From Alphaproteobacteria bacterium (lineage in GTDB: Bacteria > Pseudomonadota > Alphaproteobacteria > UBA9219), in contig WREW01000007.1 of the NCBI GenBank assembly GCA_009779135.1, forward strand, positions 1 through 47,234: a stretch of DNA of 47,234 bases. Direction: 5' to 3'. The notes beneath the pieces are model-generated. The model had not been told where the DNA came from and searched no databases. It saw only the letters and a program-made list of their open reading frames with translations. Shown here piece after piece: positions 8,880-17,645 of this stretch (position 1 is the first letter of the stretch; every line of letters starts with the position of its first letter). A program made the position numbers and the translations under genes.

Positions 8880-9505
8880 GGCAAACTGCAATGAGGATCA
8901 GCCTTTTCCGTGGGCTTTGTTATCAAAATGATAAATCTTTGTTTGACACTTGTGTTGTCATAAAGAAGCTCCTGCGAGCTGAACTTTGTGGCGGCGCGTT
9001 TAAGGCCTTCAACGCTGCCCACGCTTGCATTGCCCTTTGTCGGGGCTGTCCAAAAACAGCGCCCGCCGCGATCACCCGCATTGATATAAAGCCAAGGCCC
9101 GAATCCTTGTGTAGGCGGCGGTAAAGTCGCCGTGCGCGGGCCCATCCAAAGGCTTTGCTCCGCCCCTTCCGCAGTCAAAGGATCATTGGGACAGGTCAGC
9201 TCTTCCACGAGCGTGCCGTCAATCTGGTCAGAACAAGGATAAGGATCATGCGCGCAAGGATCACGCGCGAAATTGGTGCCGTTGATAAGATATTGCATGT
9301 GGCATTCATTGATTTTGGTGCGGATAAGATTGGCCTGACCCACAACTTCATGGGTGACACGATCCGCCACGCCCGCCGTACCGAACCCGCCCCCTGTGCC
9401 CGCAGATAAAACAGCCGCTAAAATAGCCAAAAGCGCGATCACAAAAAGAATAGGCCCGATGGCAATACCTGCCTGCGCGGAAAACCGTTTTATGCCATCA
9501 GCCAT
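8876..9505 (-). CDS. Pilin-like secreted protein with N-terminal hydrophobic helix
   Basis: A 209-residue protein. After a short basic leader (MADGIKRFSAQAG) comes one long hydrophobic helix (IAIGPILFVIALLAILAAVL), resembling the N-terminal helix of type IV pilins and pseudopilins, although the usual glycine-phenylalanine cleavage site and the fifth-position glutamate are not seen. The rest is a glycine- and cysteine-containing ectodomain (NECHMQYLING, DPCAHDPYPCSD, GRCFWTAPTKGN). It sits 12 bases after the barrel gene and overlaps the yejA-like gene, so the three probably form an operon. No pilus assembly genes are visible. The pilin assignment is inferred from topology only. Confidence 0.7.
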   Translation of the reverse strand: MADGIKRFSAQAGIAIGPILFVIALLAILAAVLSAGTGGGFGTAGVADRVTHEVVGQANLIRTKINECHMQYLINGTNFARDPCAHDPYPCSDQIDGTLVEELTCPNDPLTAEGAEQSLWMGPRTATLPPPTQGFGPWLYINAGDRGGRCFWTAPTKGNASVGSVEGLKRAATKFSSQELLYDNTSVKQRFIILITKPTEKADPHCSLP

Positions 9506-9517
9506 GGACGCCTATCC

Positions 9518-10645
9518 TTATTTCCGTTCCCAGAAACGATACAGAACCTTGAAGCCGAATTCAAAAGTGCTGTTGCTCGGCTCATAACCGCAGACGCCGA
9601 AGGCAGCGCCTGTTGCACAGACCGTGTTTGATTTGCCGATGCGCCAGTAATCAATAAAGGGCCCAAAGGAAAAGCCGCGTGTGTCATACATAAAGTCCGT
9701 ACGCACGCCGATGCCCAGACTTTGCGTGTTGCGTATATCGGGATAACCAGCTAAGGCGCTAAGGCCGCTTTCCTGCCAGCCACGGATCATGGGCCTAAGC
9801 TCCGCCCGCACGCGCATCATATCGCCATTGTCCAAAACCATGCGCGGCTCAAGCCCCAAAGGCGCATAGATCATCATGTTCGTGCGCTTGTAACCCGTAT
9901 GCCCCGTTGAAGTCTTGCCGCGCAAATCATTAATAAGGAACCGAAAGCCCAACCCGCCATAAGGAGTCAGCGCAAAATTATTCCAGATAAAATCCCGCCC
10001 CACAGTGGCCTGCACAAAACCAAGATAATCGGGATTATTGTTCTTCGTGCCTGAGCCTTTATAATCCGTGCTCCCGCCGGACAAGCGCAGCTCACCGCGC
10101 ATAAACCAAAGTTCGGGAAGCGTATAAGTCGTCTCCAGAAAACCGCCGAAATGAAAGCCTCGGTCGGACATATTCAAGGACGGCTCTTTATAGCGCTTGT
10201 AGGAAATCATGCCGCCGAAATCCAAGGCCGTGCGGGTCTGCACAGGGACAGGCTTGTCAATAAGCTCAGGCCTGAAAACGCGCGAGCTGGCCGAAGGCGC
10301 ATTGCGCCAATCATTATGCACAAGCGGCGGCGGCGGTTTTGTCGGCTCCTGACGATAGGGATTGGGTAAAACGCGAATGGGCGCATCGCGCGTGGAAGGA
10401 TCAAAAGGCGTAATTTGCGGCGCATGGGGCGCAGGCGCGGGGCGCGGCGGCGCATGGGGCGCATAAAGCGGCGGCAAGGCCTGCCCCTGCGGCATCGGCC
10501 CCTGCCCGGGCTGATAGCCCCAAACGCGGTCGGCGGTTGTGGAGGAGGTCATGCGCAAGTCACGCGGCGTCACGATTTCCGCGCTGGCTGGCGCGGGCGC
10601 CGCGCTCACCAAAAGAAGACCCGCAAAAAGGAGGCGAGAAGACAT
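9518..10645 (-). CDS. Putative outer-membrane beta-barrel protein with proline-rich N terminus
   Basis: A 375-residue exported protein. The signal peptide is RLLFAGLLLVSAAPAPASA. Residues about 40-115 are rich in proline and alanine (ALPPLYAPHAPPRPAPAPHA) and probably disordered. From about residue 140 on, alternating strands rich in glycine and aromatic residues (LDFGGMISYKRYKEP, FGGFLETTYTLPELWF, FALTPYGGLGFRFLIND, FSFGPFIDYWRIG, FEFGFKVLYRFWERK) indicate a small outer-membrane barrel of about 10 to 12 strands. It does not end in phenylalanine. It is first in a leftward run with the pilin-like and yejA-like genes. I cannot assign a family. Confidence 0.75.
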   Translation of the reverse strand: MSSRLLFAGLLLVSAAPAPASAEIVTPRDLRMTSSTTADRVWGYQPGQGPMPQGQALPPLYAPHAPPRPAPAPHAPQITPFDPSTRDAPIRVLPNPYRQEPTKPPPPLVHNDWRNAPSASSRVFRPELIDKPVPVQTRTALDFGGMISYKRYKEPSLNMSDRGFHFGGFLETTYTLPELWFMRGELRLSGGSTDYKGSGTKNNNPDYLGFVQATVGRDFIWNNFALTPYGGLGFRFLINDLRGKTSTGHTGYKRTNMMIYAPLGLEPRMVLDNGDMMRVRAELRPMIRGWQESGLSALAGYPDIRNTQSLGIGVRTDFMYDTRGFSFGPFIDYWRIGKSNTVCATGAAFGVCGYEPSNSTFEFGFKVLYRFWERK

Positions 10646-10806
10646 CTTGCGAAGAACCTTTCCCTGTATGAGAAAAAAACATCAAAGGCGCTGAATCTTA
10701 ACCTAAAGCCATGATTCCCAAAAGAGAGAATAGACAAACCCCGCCAAAGAGGCTAAGTTTTGTGCCTTCTGTGCAACGGTTTTTCTTACAAGATGAGGTT
10801 TTTGCC

Positions 10807-11730
10807 ATGTCTCTTACTCCCCGCGTCAGCGAAATCTTGAGTTATTACGAAGGTGAAACACCGGGTACCAAAGCCAATCTCGCGCGTATGCTGATGGCAG
10901 GACGTTTGGGCGGCACCGGAAAAATGGTGATCCTTCCTGTCGATCAAGGCTTTGAACACGGCCCCGCGCGAAGCTTTGCGATCAACCCGCCGGCTTATGA
11001 TCCGCATTATCACTATCAGCTTGCGATTGACGCAGGCCTTAACGCCTACGCCGCGCCGCTCGGGCCTCTGGCTGCCGGCGCGGATACATTTGCGGGCGCA
11101 ATTCCGACCATCCTTAAAATGAACAGCGCCAATTCCCTTTCGCGGCAAAAAGAAAAAGCCGATCAGGCCGTCACGGCCCGCGTGGATGACGCTGTGCGGC
11201 TTGGCTGTGCGGCGGTGGGCTTCACGATCTACCCGGGCTCGGACGCCATGTATGACCAGTATGAGGAACTGCGCGACATCGCCAGCGAAGCCAAAGCCAG
11301 AGGTCTTGCTGTCGTGGTCTGGTCTTATCCGCGCGGCGGCGATTTAAGCAAAGAAGCTGAAACAGCTTTTGATGTTATCGCCTATAGCGCCCACATGGCC
11401 GCCTTGCTTGGCGCCAACATTATCAAGGTCAAACTGCCAAGCGATGTTCTGGCCGACAAGGAAGCCAAAAAAGTCTATGAAGCACAAAGTATCCCGCGTC
11501 AAACGCAGGCGCAGCGCGTGGCGCATATTATGCAGTGCTGTTTTGCAGGACGGCGTCTCGTCGTCTTTTCAGGCGGCGCGGCCAAGGATGAAAACAGCGT
11601 CCTTGATGACGCCCGCGCCATCCATGAAGGCGGCGGCAACGGCTCCATCATAGGCCGCAACTGCTTCCAGCGCCCAAGACCCGAAGCCCTAGCCCTGCTC
11701 GACAAGATCATTGGGATTTATAAAGGATAA
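10807..11730 (+). CDS. Class I fructose-bisphosphate aldolase (DhnA/FbaB type)
   Basis: Cleaves fructose 1,6-bisphosphate to two triose phosphates through a lysine Schiff base, in glycolysis and gluconeogenesis. The 307-residue product belongs to the archaeal-type class I family: VDQGFEHGPARSFAINPP near residue 45, GCAAVGFTIYPGSD, and LGANIIKVKLPSD, which holds the likely Schiff-base lysine. RRLVVFSGGAAKDENSVLDD and GGNGSIIGRNCFQRP form the phosphate-binding end. Start chosen at 10807 because GAGG lies about eight bases upstream and the product then begins as in homologues; the frame is open from 10711. It converges with the HAD gene, and repeat C2 lies between them. Confidence 0.93.
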   Translation: MSLTPRVSEILSYYEGETPGTKANLARMLMAGRLGGTGKMVILPVDQGFEHGPARSFAINPPAYDPHYHYQLAIDAGLNAYAAPLGPLAAGADTFAGAIPTILKMNSANSLSRQKEKADQAVTARVDDAVRLGCAAVGFTIYPGSDAMYDQYEELRDIASEAKARGLAVVVWSYPRGGDLSKEAETAFDVIAYSAHMAALLGANIIKVKLPSDVLADKEAKKVYEAQSIPRQTQAQRVAHIMQCCFAGRRLVVFSGGAAKDENSVLDDARAIHEGGGNGSIIGRNCFQRPRPEALALLDKIIGIYKG

Positions 11731-11740
11731 AACCTCTAAA

Positions 11741-11780
11741 GCCCTCCCCCCTCGTGGGGGAGGGTTGGGAGGGGGAAGCC
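11741..11780. repeat. GC-rich palindromic repeat, family C, copy 2 (possible terminator)
   Basis: GCCCTCCCCCCTCGTGGGGG followed by AGGGTTGGGAGGGGGAAGCC. The C- and G-runs form a strong stem around CTCG. It lies between the convergent aldolase and HAD genes. On the minus strand the stem is followed by a weak T-rich stretch, so it may end the acs-HAD transcript. It matches copy 1 closely. Confidence 0.75.
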
Positions 11781-11785
11781 ACCTC

Positions 11786-12472
11786 TCACCCCATCAACGC
11801 CTGAAGCACCTTTGGCACATCGCCGAAATTATCAAACAGAAAATCCGGCTTATATTTGGCCAGCACATCACGCGGGGTGCTGCCTGTGGCGACAGCCACC
11901 GTTTTTGCGCCTATAGCCTTGCCGCAATTAATGTCATGCGGCGTGTCGCCCAGAACAAAAGTGCGCTCCGGCGGAAAATCCACGCCATGCAGAGCCTTGG
12001 CCCGCGCCTGCGCATGGGGTGCAAGCTTGTTGCGGTCAATATCATCCTCGGCAAACGCGCCGAACTTGAAATAGTCCCAGATCCCGTAATAGGAAAGCTT
12101 GAATCGCGCCACGCGCTCCGAATTGCCCGTCAGCAGGCCGGTCGCCACGCGCGGGTCAGCGTTAAGCGCATTGAGCAAGGGAAGAACCCCGCTCAGCACA
12201 CAGCCTTGCATGCGCGGAAGCTCCTCAGCGAGATGGCGCATATAGGTGCCGTAGAAAACCGAGGCGCAGGCATCCATCCATTCCTCGCCGAACTTCCGAA
12301 ACACGTTGTAGGCGATGTTCAGATCGGTGCGGCCCGCAAGGTCAATGCCTTCAAGTCCGTTTTTCACGCCGAAAAGATCCAGCACAGCCTGCTGCATAGC
12401 CAAAAGCCCAGCGCCGCCGGAAGGGATCAGCGTGCCGTCAATATCAAAAAGAAAGAGGTGTGTCTTTTCCAT
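11786..12472 (-). CDS. HAD-superfamily phosphatase, phosphoglycolate phosphatase-like
   Basis: A 228-residue soluble hydrolase with the four HAD motifs: motif I FDIDGTLIPSGG (nucleophile and acid aspartates), motif II in GLLTGNSE, a lysine in DRNKLAPHAQARA or its neighbourhood, and motif IV VLGDTPHDINCG. The helical cap between residues about 15 and 85 is of the small C1 type. This places it in the Gph-like subfamily, which acts on 2-phosphoglycolate or similar small phosphoesters; the substrate cannot be told. It follows acs by nine bases, and the acs TAG stop forms part of its ribosome-binding site (TAGGAG), so the two are co-transcribed and probably translationally coupled. Confidence 0.88.
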   Translation of the reverse strand: MEKTHLFLFDIDGTLIPSGGAGLLAMQQAVLDLFGVKNGLEGIDLAGRTDLNIAYNVFRKFGEEWMDACASVFYGTYMRHLAEELPRMQGCVLSGVLPLLNALNADPRVATGLLTGNSERVARFKLSYYGIWDYFKFGAFAEDDIDRNKLAPHAQARAKALHGVDFPPERTFVLGDTPHDINCGKAIGAKTVAVATGSTPRDVLAKYKPDFLFDNFGDVPKVLQALMG

Positions 12473-12481
12473 GAGTAACTC

Positions 12482-14407
12482 CTAACGTGCGCGGGAGCGC
12501 ACCAGTTCATCAATCACCTCGGGATCTGACAATGTAGAGGTATCTCCGAAATTGTCAAGATCCTGAGCCGCAATTTTGCGCAAAATCCTGCGCATGATTT
12601 TTCCCGACCGCGTTTTGGGCAGGCTTGGGGCAAAATGGATAATGTCCGGCGAAGCAATCGGACTGATTTCATCGCGCACCCACCGGATAATATCGCAGCG
12701 CAGATCATCGCTCTGCTCCGTCCCTTCACGCAGCGTGACATAGGCGTAAATCCCCTGCCCTTTCAGATCATGGGGAAAGCCGACCACAGCCACCTCGGCC
12801 ACGCCTTCAAAAGCGGCAAGCGTGCTTTCAATTTCCGCCGTGCCCAGACGATGGCCGGAAACATTGATGACATCATCCACGCGCCCCGTGATCCAATAAT
12901 CGCCATCAGCGTCGCGGCGGCACCCGTCGCCTGTGAAATATTTGCCTTTGTAACAGCTGAAATAAGCCTGTTTAAACCGCTCATGATCGCGCCAAAGCGT
13001 GCGCGCCTGCCCGGGCCAGCTGTCCTCTATGCATAAATTGCCTTCACAAACACCTTGCAGCACTCGGCCCCGCGCATTGACGATCACCGGCCTTACGCCG
13101 AAAAACGGCTGTGTGGCAGAGCCGGGTTTAAGTGTTGTGACACCGGCAAGCGGCGCAATCATAGCCCCGCCCGTTTCAGTCTGCCACCAAGTATCAATCA
13201 CCGGACAGCGCTCGCCCCCCACGACACGATGATACCAAAGCCAAGCCTCGGGATTGATCGGCTCGCCCACCGTGGCCAAAAGACGCAGGCTTTGGCGCGA
13301 GGTGCAATTCACGAAATGATCTCCATCCCGCATCAAAGACCGGATCGCCGTCGGCGCCGTGTAGAAAATATTGACCTTGTAGCGATCCACAATCTGCCAA
13401 AAACGCGAAGGATCAGGATAATGCGGCACGCCTTCATACATCAATGTTGTCGCGCCATTGGCCAAAGGGCCATAGACAACATAAGAATGCCCTGTCACCC
13501 AGCCGACATCCGCCGTGCACCAGAACACTTCCCCGTCATGATAATCAAAAACATATTTATGCGTCAGCGAAGTATAAACCAAATATCCGCCTGTCGTGTG
13601 CACAACGCCCTTGGGCTTGCCGGTGGAGCCTGATGTGTAAAGAATAAACAAAGGATCTTCGGCATTCATTTCCTCAGGCGGGCAATCGGCATCAACGGAC
13701 AGGCATTCTTCATGATGCCAGACATCGCGGCCCTCAACCCATTCAATCGACCCGCCGGTGCGGCGAACCACAATCACATCTTCAACTTGCAAGCATCCTT
13801 CCAAAGCCATATCGAGCTTGGCCTTGAGCGGATGCTTGCGCCCCGCGCGCACGCTTTGATCCGCCGTGATGACGATACGCGCGCCGCTGTCTTCAATGCG
13901 CTCGCGCAAAGCTTCCGGCGAAAAACCGGCGAAAACAACTGTGTGAATCGCGCCGATGCGCGCGCAGGCCAGCATCGCAAACACCGTCTGAGGAATCATC
14001 GGCATGTAAAGAACAACAACATCGCCTTTTTTCACGCCATGCTTTTTCAGCACATTGGCAAAACGGCACACTTCGGTATAAAGCTCGGCATAGCTGATAT
14101 GTTTTTTCTCAGAGGGGCTGTCGCCCTGCCAGATCAGAGCCGTGCGCATGGCCCGCATGGAAAGATGACGATCAACGCAATTAGCGCAGGCGTTCAACGT
14201 GCCGTCTTCATACCACTTGATGGAAACATCGCCGTGAAAACTTGTATTCTGCACCACGCTGTAGGGCTTGATCCAGCTTATCCGCAAGCCCATCTCACCC
14301 CAAAAATCATTGGGCTCTGCAAGCGAGCGATCATACATGGCGCGATAGTCGGACGCATTGATCCAACATTTTTCAGCCAGACTCTCATCAACAGGGATGG
14401 TAATCAC
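12482..14407 (-). CDS. acsA: Acetyl-CoA synthetase (AMP-forming)
   Basis: Activates acetate with ATP and CoA to acetyl-CoA. The 641-residue length is standard. Visible landmarks are the N-terminal ACS domain with [15 protein letters not shown], the P-loop [16 protein letters not shown] near residue 260, [10 protein letters not shown] (the adenylate-binding motif), [20 protein letters not shown] (A8 hinge with the catalytic aspartate), and the C-terminal [18 protein letters not shown] with the lysine that Pat-type acetylases modify in homologues. The start is GTG with AAGGAA about nine bases upstream. It forms a two-gene unit with the HAD phosphatase. A weakly structured AT-rich stretch lies upstream and probably holds its promoter. 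Confidence 0.98.
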   Translation of the reverse strand: MITIPVDESLAEKCWINASDYRAMYDRSLAEPNDFWGEMGLRISWIKPYSVVQNTSFHGDVSIKWYEDGTLNACANCVDRHLSMRAMRTALIWQGDSPSEKKHISYAELYTEVCRFANVLKKHGVKKGDVVVLYMPMIPQTVFAMLACARIGAIHTVVFAGFSPEALRERIEDSGARIVITADQSVRAGRKHPLKAKLDMALEGCLQVEDVIVVRRTGGSIEWVEGRDVWHHEECLSVDADCPPEEMNAEDPLFILYTSGSTGKPKGVVHTTGGYLVYTSLTHKYVFDYHDGEVFWCTADVGWVTGHSYVVYGPLANGATTLMYEGVPHYPDPSRFWQIVDRYKVNIFYTAPTAIRSLMRDGDHFVNCTSRQSLRLLATVGEPINPEAWLWYHRVVGGERCPVIDTWWQTETGGAMIAPLAGVTTLKPGSATQPFFGVRPVIVNARGRVLQGVCEGNLCIEDSWPGQARTLWRDHERFKQAYFSCYKGKYFTGDGCRRDADGDYWITGRVDDVINVSGHRLGTAEIESTLAAFEGVAEVAVVGFPHDLKGQGIYAYVTLREGTEQSDDLRCDIIRWVRDEISPIASPDIIHFAPSLPKTRSGKIMRRILRKIAAQDLDNFGDTSTLSDPEVIDELVRSRAR

Positions 14408-14458
14408 GAGGCGCGTTTCCTTTTTAACGGACGATTACGAAGAAGTTTCAATCTCTCA

Positions 14459-14636
14459 TAAAAAAAACAAAAAAAGAAAGATACTTATCTCGCAACGCAC
14501 CATACAGCCGCGCGTCTGATTTTTTGCAACGCAGCAACAAACATCCCCTTCAAGATAAAAAGAAAAAACAAAAAACACGCATGAAACACGCAAAAAACTT
14601 TTTGTGGCACAATAAAAACACAAAAAAGTTTTTTTG
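14459..14636. other. AT-rich intergenic stretch with an A/T inverted repeat
   Basis: The gap between acs and rpsP is clearly richer in A and T than its surroundings. At 14591-14636 the arms AAAAAACTTTTTGTG and CACAAAAAAGTTTTTT pair almost perfectly around a 12-base loop, with one bulged base. I see no gene here. It probably contains the acs promoter, but I cannot fix a -10/-35 pair with confidence. Confidence 0.6.
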
Positions 14637-14639
14637 AAA

Positions 14640-14678
14640 AAAAACGCATCCTTCGAAGAAAAACTTCAAAGGATGCGT
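14640..14678 (-). terminator. Rho-independent terminator of the ffh-rpsP unit
   Basis: Read on the minus strand, ACGCATCCTT and AAGGATGCGT are the arms of a 15-bp stem with one mismatch and a five-base T loop, followed by a run of nine or more T. It sits 16 bases after the rpsP stop codon. Confidence 0.93.
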
Positions 14679-14694
14679 CCGAAAAACGTCTGTT

Positions 14695-15069
14695 TTACTC
14701 CTGCGCGGCAGCGGCAGCAGCTTCTTTTTCCTTCGCAGCTGTCTCGGCTTCCATGCGCATACGCTCCTGCGCCTTGGCGCGGGGGGCGGATTTTTGGGGT
14801 TGTGTGCGCTGTGTGTAGCTGCCCGCCAGCTTGGCGTCGGCCAAAAAGCGCGCCACGCGATCTGTTGGCTGCGCGCCGACCGAAAGCCAGTATTTCACGC
14901 GCTCTTCCACAAAACGCACGCGCTGCTCATTTTCACGCGGCAGCATGGGATTATAGGTGCCGATTTTCTCCAAAAAACGCCCATCGCGCGGGGCGCGGCT
15001 GTCCGCCACCACGATATAATAATAGGGACGCTTCTTTGCGCCGTGACGCGCCAAACGCATACTAATCAT
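14695..15069 (-). CDS. rpsP: 30S ribosomal protein S16
   Basis: Small-subunit assembly protein. The first 80 residues are the S16 domain: [40 protein letters not shown], and [16 protein letters not shown]. The protein has 124 residues and ends in a 40-residue alanine-, glutamate- and arginine-rich tail ([18 protein letters not shown]), which is longer than the bacterial norm but seen in other alphaproteobacteria. AAGGAG lies about 11 bases before the ATG at 15069; a second ATG three codons later is possible. It follows ffh by 23 bases, the common ffh-rpsP order. The terminator follows directly, so rimM, trmD and rplS are not in this operon here. Confidence 0.97.
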   Translation of the reverse strand: MISMRLARHGAKKRPYYYIVVADSRAPRDGRFLEKIGTYNPMLPRENEQRVRFVEERVKYWLSVGAQPTDRVARFLADAKLAGSYTQRTQPQKSAPRAKAQERMRMEAETAAKEKEAAAAAAQE

Positions 15070-15092
15070 TGTTTCTTCACTCCTTGTTTTGC

Positions 15093-16457
15093 TTAGTTGT
15101 TAAACGACTGCCCGCGCATCATGCCACCCATCGCGCGCATAAAGCCGGATTTTCCCAAACGCTGCACCTGCTTCATCATTGTCTGCATGTCTTGATATTG
15201 TTTAATAAGGCGATTGACATCGGCCACCTCAACCCCCGCGCCGCGCGCGATCCGCCGCTTGCGCGAAGCGCCGAGAAGATCCGCGTTTTTGCGCTCCGCC
15301 TTGGTCATAGAAAAAATAATCGCTTCTTGGCGCTTGATGACGCTCTCATCAATATTGGCCTGACCGAGCTGTGCCTTGATTTTCCCCACGCCCGGCAGCA
15401 TACCCATCAAACTGGAAAGCCCGCCCATCTTGCGCAGCTGCTGCATTTGCTGGGCAAGATCATTAAAGTCAAAACTTTTACCGGCGATAAACTTGCGCGC
15501 CATATCCTCGGCAGCGCCTACATCCATCTGCGCGGCGGCTTTTTCAACAAGCGAAACCACATCGCCCATATCTAAAATACGCCCAGCGAGCCGGTCGGGA
15601 TGATAGGCTTCCAGCGCATCCGTTTTTTCGCCTGTGCCGAGAAACTTGATCGGCTTGCTCGTCACCGCCCGCATCGAAAGCGCCGCCCCGCCGCGCGCAT
15701 CGCCATCAATGCGCGTCAAGATAATGCCGCTGATCCCGATTTTTTCTTCAAAACTCTTGGCCGTATTCACGGCATCCTGTCCGGTCATGGCATCCACAAC
15801 CAAAAGTCTTTCATGCGGATTGGCTTCTCGACTGATCGAAAGGGCCTCATCCATCAAAGCTTCATCAATCGCAAGACGTCCCGCCGTGTCCAAAAGCAAA
15901 ACATCAAAACCCTCAAGCCGCGCCGTTTGAAGCGCGCGCCGCGTGATGCTCAGAACATCCTGATTTTCTATGATCGGCAATGAGGCCACGCCGATTTGCG
16001 CGGCTAAAACGGCCAGCTGCTCCTGCGCGGCCGGCCGTTGCACGTCCAAAGACGCCATAAGAACTTTTTTGCGCTCAATTTCTTTCAAACGTCTGGCGAG
16101 CTTGGCCGTTGTTGTCGTCTTGCCCGAGCCTTGCAGCCCCAGCATCATCACAACAGCGGGCGGCGTCACATCAAGCGCCAAACCTTCCGCTTGCGTGCCG
16201 AGAATCTCTATCAGATTGTCATGAACGATCTTGATAACCTGCTGCCCGGGCGTGATGGAGCGCAAAACCTCCTGCCCGACAGCGCGTTCTTTGACTTTGG
16301 CGATAAAATCTTTGACGACCGGCAGCGCGACATCCGCTTCAAGCAGCGCAATGCGCACCTGACGCATGGCGTCCTGTACATCCGCTTCGCTCAAGGCACC
16401 GCGTCCTCTCAACCGATCAAAGATGCCGGTCAGCCGTCCGCTTAAACTTTCAAACAT
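15093..16457 (-). CDS. ffh: Signal recognition particle protein Ffh
   Basis: SRP GTPase that binds 4.5S RNA and emerging signal sequences and targets ribosomes to FtsY at the inner membrane. The 454-residue protein has the N domain (1-85), the G domain with [39 protein letters not shown], and [14 protein letters not shown], and the methionine-rich M domain (about 300-454), in which [13 protein letters not shown] and [21 protein letters not shown] carry the RNA-binding helix. GGAGTG lies eight bases before the ATG. The matching SRP RNA gene is 30 kb away at 46815-46916. It heads the ffh-rpsP unit. Confidence 0.98.
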   Translation of the reverse strand: MFESLSGRLTGIFDRLRGRGALSEADVQDAMRQVRIALLEADVALPVVKDFIAKVKERAVGQEVLRSITPGQQVIKIVHDNLIEILGTQAEGLALDVTPPAVVMMLGLQGSGKTTTTAKLARRLKEIERKKVLMASLDVQRPAAQEQLAVLAAQIGVASLPIIENQDVLSITRRALQTARLEGFDVLLLDTAGRLAIDEALMDEALSISREANPHERLLVVDAMTGQDAVNTAKSFEEKIGISGIILTRIDGDARGGAALSMRAVTSKPIKFLGTGEKTDALEAYHPDRLAGRILDMGDVVSLVEKAAAQMDVGAAEDMARKFIAGKSFDFNDLAQQMQQLRKMGGLSSLMGMLPGVGKIKAQLGQANIDESVIKRQEAIIFSMTKAERKNADLLGASRKRRIARGAGVEVADVNRLIKQYQDMQTMMKQVQRLGKSGFMRAMGGMMRGQSFNN

Positions 16458-16610
16458 AAAAACACTCCAAACGCTAACGGATCAGTGCCCGCAACGCGAG
16501 GACTGACCTTACACCCGCCTATAACCGGCGCGTGCTTCCCTTAAACCAAAAAGGAAGGAAGGCCCCCTTTTACGCCAAGGAAGGCCGGCTTGTCAAAAAG
16601 AAAATATATT

Positions 16611-17009
16611 CTAGCGGAAGGTATCCAAAAGGGTCTTATTCATATCCCTTGCCGTTTCAAGCATCTTGGCATTGGCCTTATAGACGGCCGCCGCCATGAT
16701 CGTATCCACGATGGAAGCCGTCAAATCCACATTGGGCTGCGCCACAAAACCCTTGCCATTGGCAAAGGATGATTGAGGATCATAGGCAACACGATAAGCA
16801 GGCTCCCGATAAACGGTTTGCGTTTGCACGCCTTGCCCTTGCCCTGCGGAAATCGACACGACATCTGTCGGCCGATATACGCCTGACAGCGAAGACGGTG
16901 TAGGCACAGATCCGGTTGTCGAGATATTGGCAATATTTTGCGCCGCACTAAGCATTCTTTGCGAAGCCTCATTCATGCCGGAAAGAGCAATAGAATAGAT
17001 ACTGGACAT
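16611..17009 (-). CDS. flgC: FlgC-like flagellar rod protein, orphan
   Basis: A 132-residue protein with the layout of flagellar rod proteins: an N-terminal helix with SQRMLSAAQNIANISTTGS, corresponding to the NNIAN motif of the flagellar rod/hook family, a short middle with VAYDPQSSFANGKGFVAQPN, and a C-terminal helix YKANAKMLETARDMNKTLLD, the FlgC-type ending. The length equals that of FlgC. It stands alone, away from flgB, fliE and flgG, which usually accompany flgC, so it may be a paralogue rather than the main proximal rod subunit. An AT-rich region of about 240 bases separates it from the divergent small gene at 17247. Confidence 0.75.
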   Translation of the reverse strand: MSSIYSIALSGMNEASQRMLSAAQNIANISTTGSVPTPSSLSGVYRPTDVVSISAGQGQGVQTQTVYREPAYRVAYDPQSSFANGKGFVAQPNVDLTASIVDTIMAAAVYKANAKMLETARDMNKTLLDTFR

Positions 17010-17246
17010 GGGCCTAATCCTTACCGTTTTTTTAAGGGTTTTTCACCTTATTTTTAGATTCTACCACGTTATGGTTAAGAGATTATCAATATACCCTTCA
17101 ATTTTACTAAATTTTTAGCAAAAAAACTGCATTTTTCCTTGAAAAAAATGCTTGTCATTAACTGGGGATTCACCAAGGCGCGGTAAAGTAAAACTATCAA
17201 CGGTGATGAGTCGCAAGACTCAAAACCCTAACAACAGAGAAAAGCC

Positions 17247-17486
17247 ATGTCATACGAACGCGACTTTCAATATCTTGCCCCGTCAGCTGACGAAACGCTG
17301 GAAAGGCTTATTGCGATGACCAACCAGACCAATCTGGTTGCTCTTGACAAATGCCTTGCCGCTATTCGCCGCTCACGCACAAGCTACGCCGCCGCAGCCG
17401 CCCGCACAGGCAGCATTGCCGAGCGTATCGTGCGTGCCGTGCATGAAGTGGGCATGACCTTGCCGGTGCACCAGCGCGCGGTTTAG
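17247..17486 (+). CDS. Small hypothetical protein
   Basis: A 79-residue, mostly helical, soluble protein with an acidic start (YERDFQYLAPSADETLERLI) and a basic alanine-rich middle (AIRRSRTSYAAAAARTG). I do not recognise a family. It is followed by two hairpins, the second a clear terminator, so it is a single-gene unit. The upstream region to flgC-like is AT-rich and likely to contain divergent promoters. The ribosome-binding site is weak (AGAGAAAAG). The closed unit with its own terminator supports it as a real gene. Confidence 0.6.
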   Translation: MSYERDFQYLAPSADETLERLIAMTNQTNLVALDKCLAAIRRSRTSYAAAAARTGSIAERIVRAVHEVGMTLPVHQRAV

Positions 17487-17529
17487 ATAGTTCGCCCTTG
17501 CGCGTCTCTTAAAAGACGCAAAGAAATCA

Positions 17530-17556
17530 AGGCTCGCGAAAGCGGGCCTTTATCTT
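17530..17556 (+). terminator. Rho-independent terminator after the 79-residue gene
   Basis: AAGGCTCGC and GCGGGCCTT pair around a GAAA tetraloop, followed by TATCTTT. A weaker hairpin (GCGTCT and AGACGC) precedes it at 17502-17519. Confidence 0.85.
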
Positions 17557-17645
17557 TGTGCAAAAGATTATCAAAAGGTTTGAATCTTCTAAAAACTCCC
17601 TTAATATGACACACGGATTTTCTCATAAAAAAGGGATGAAACGCG

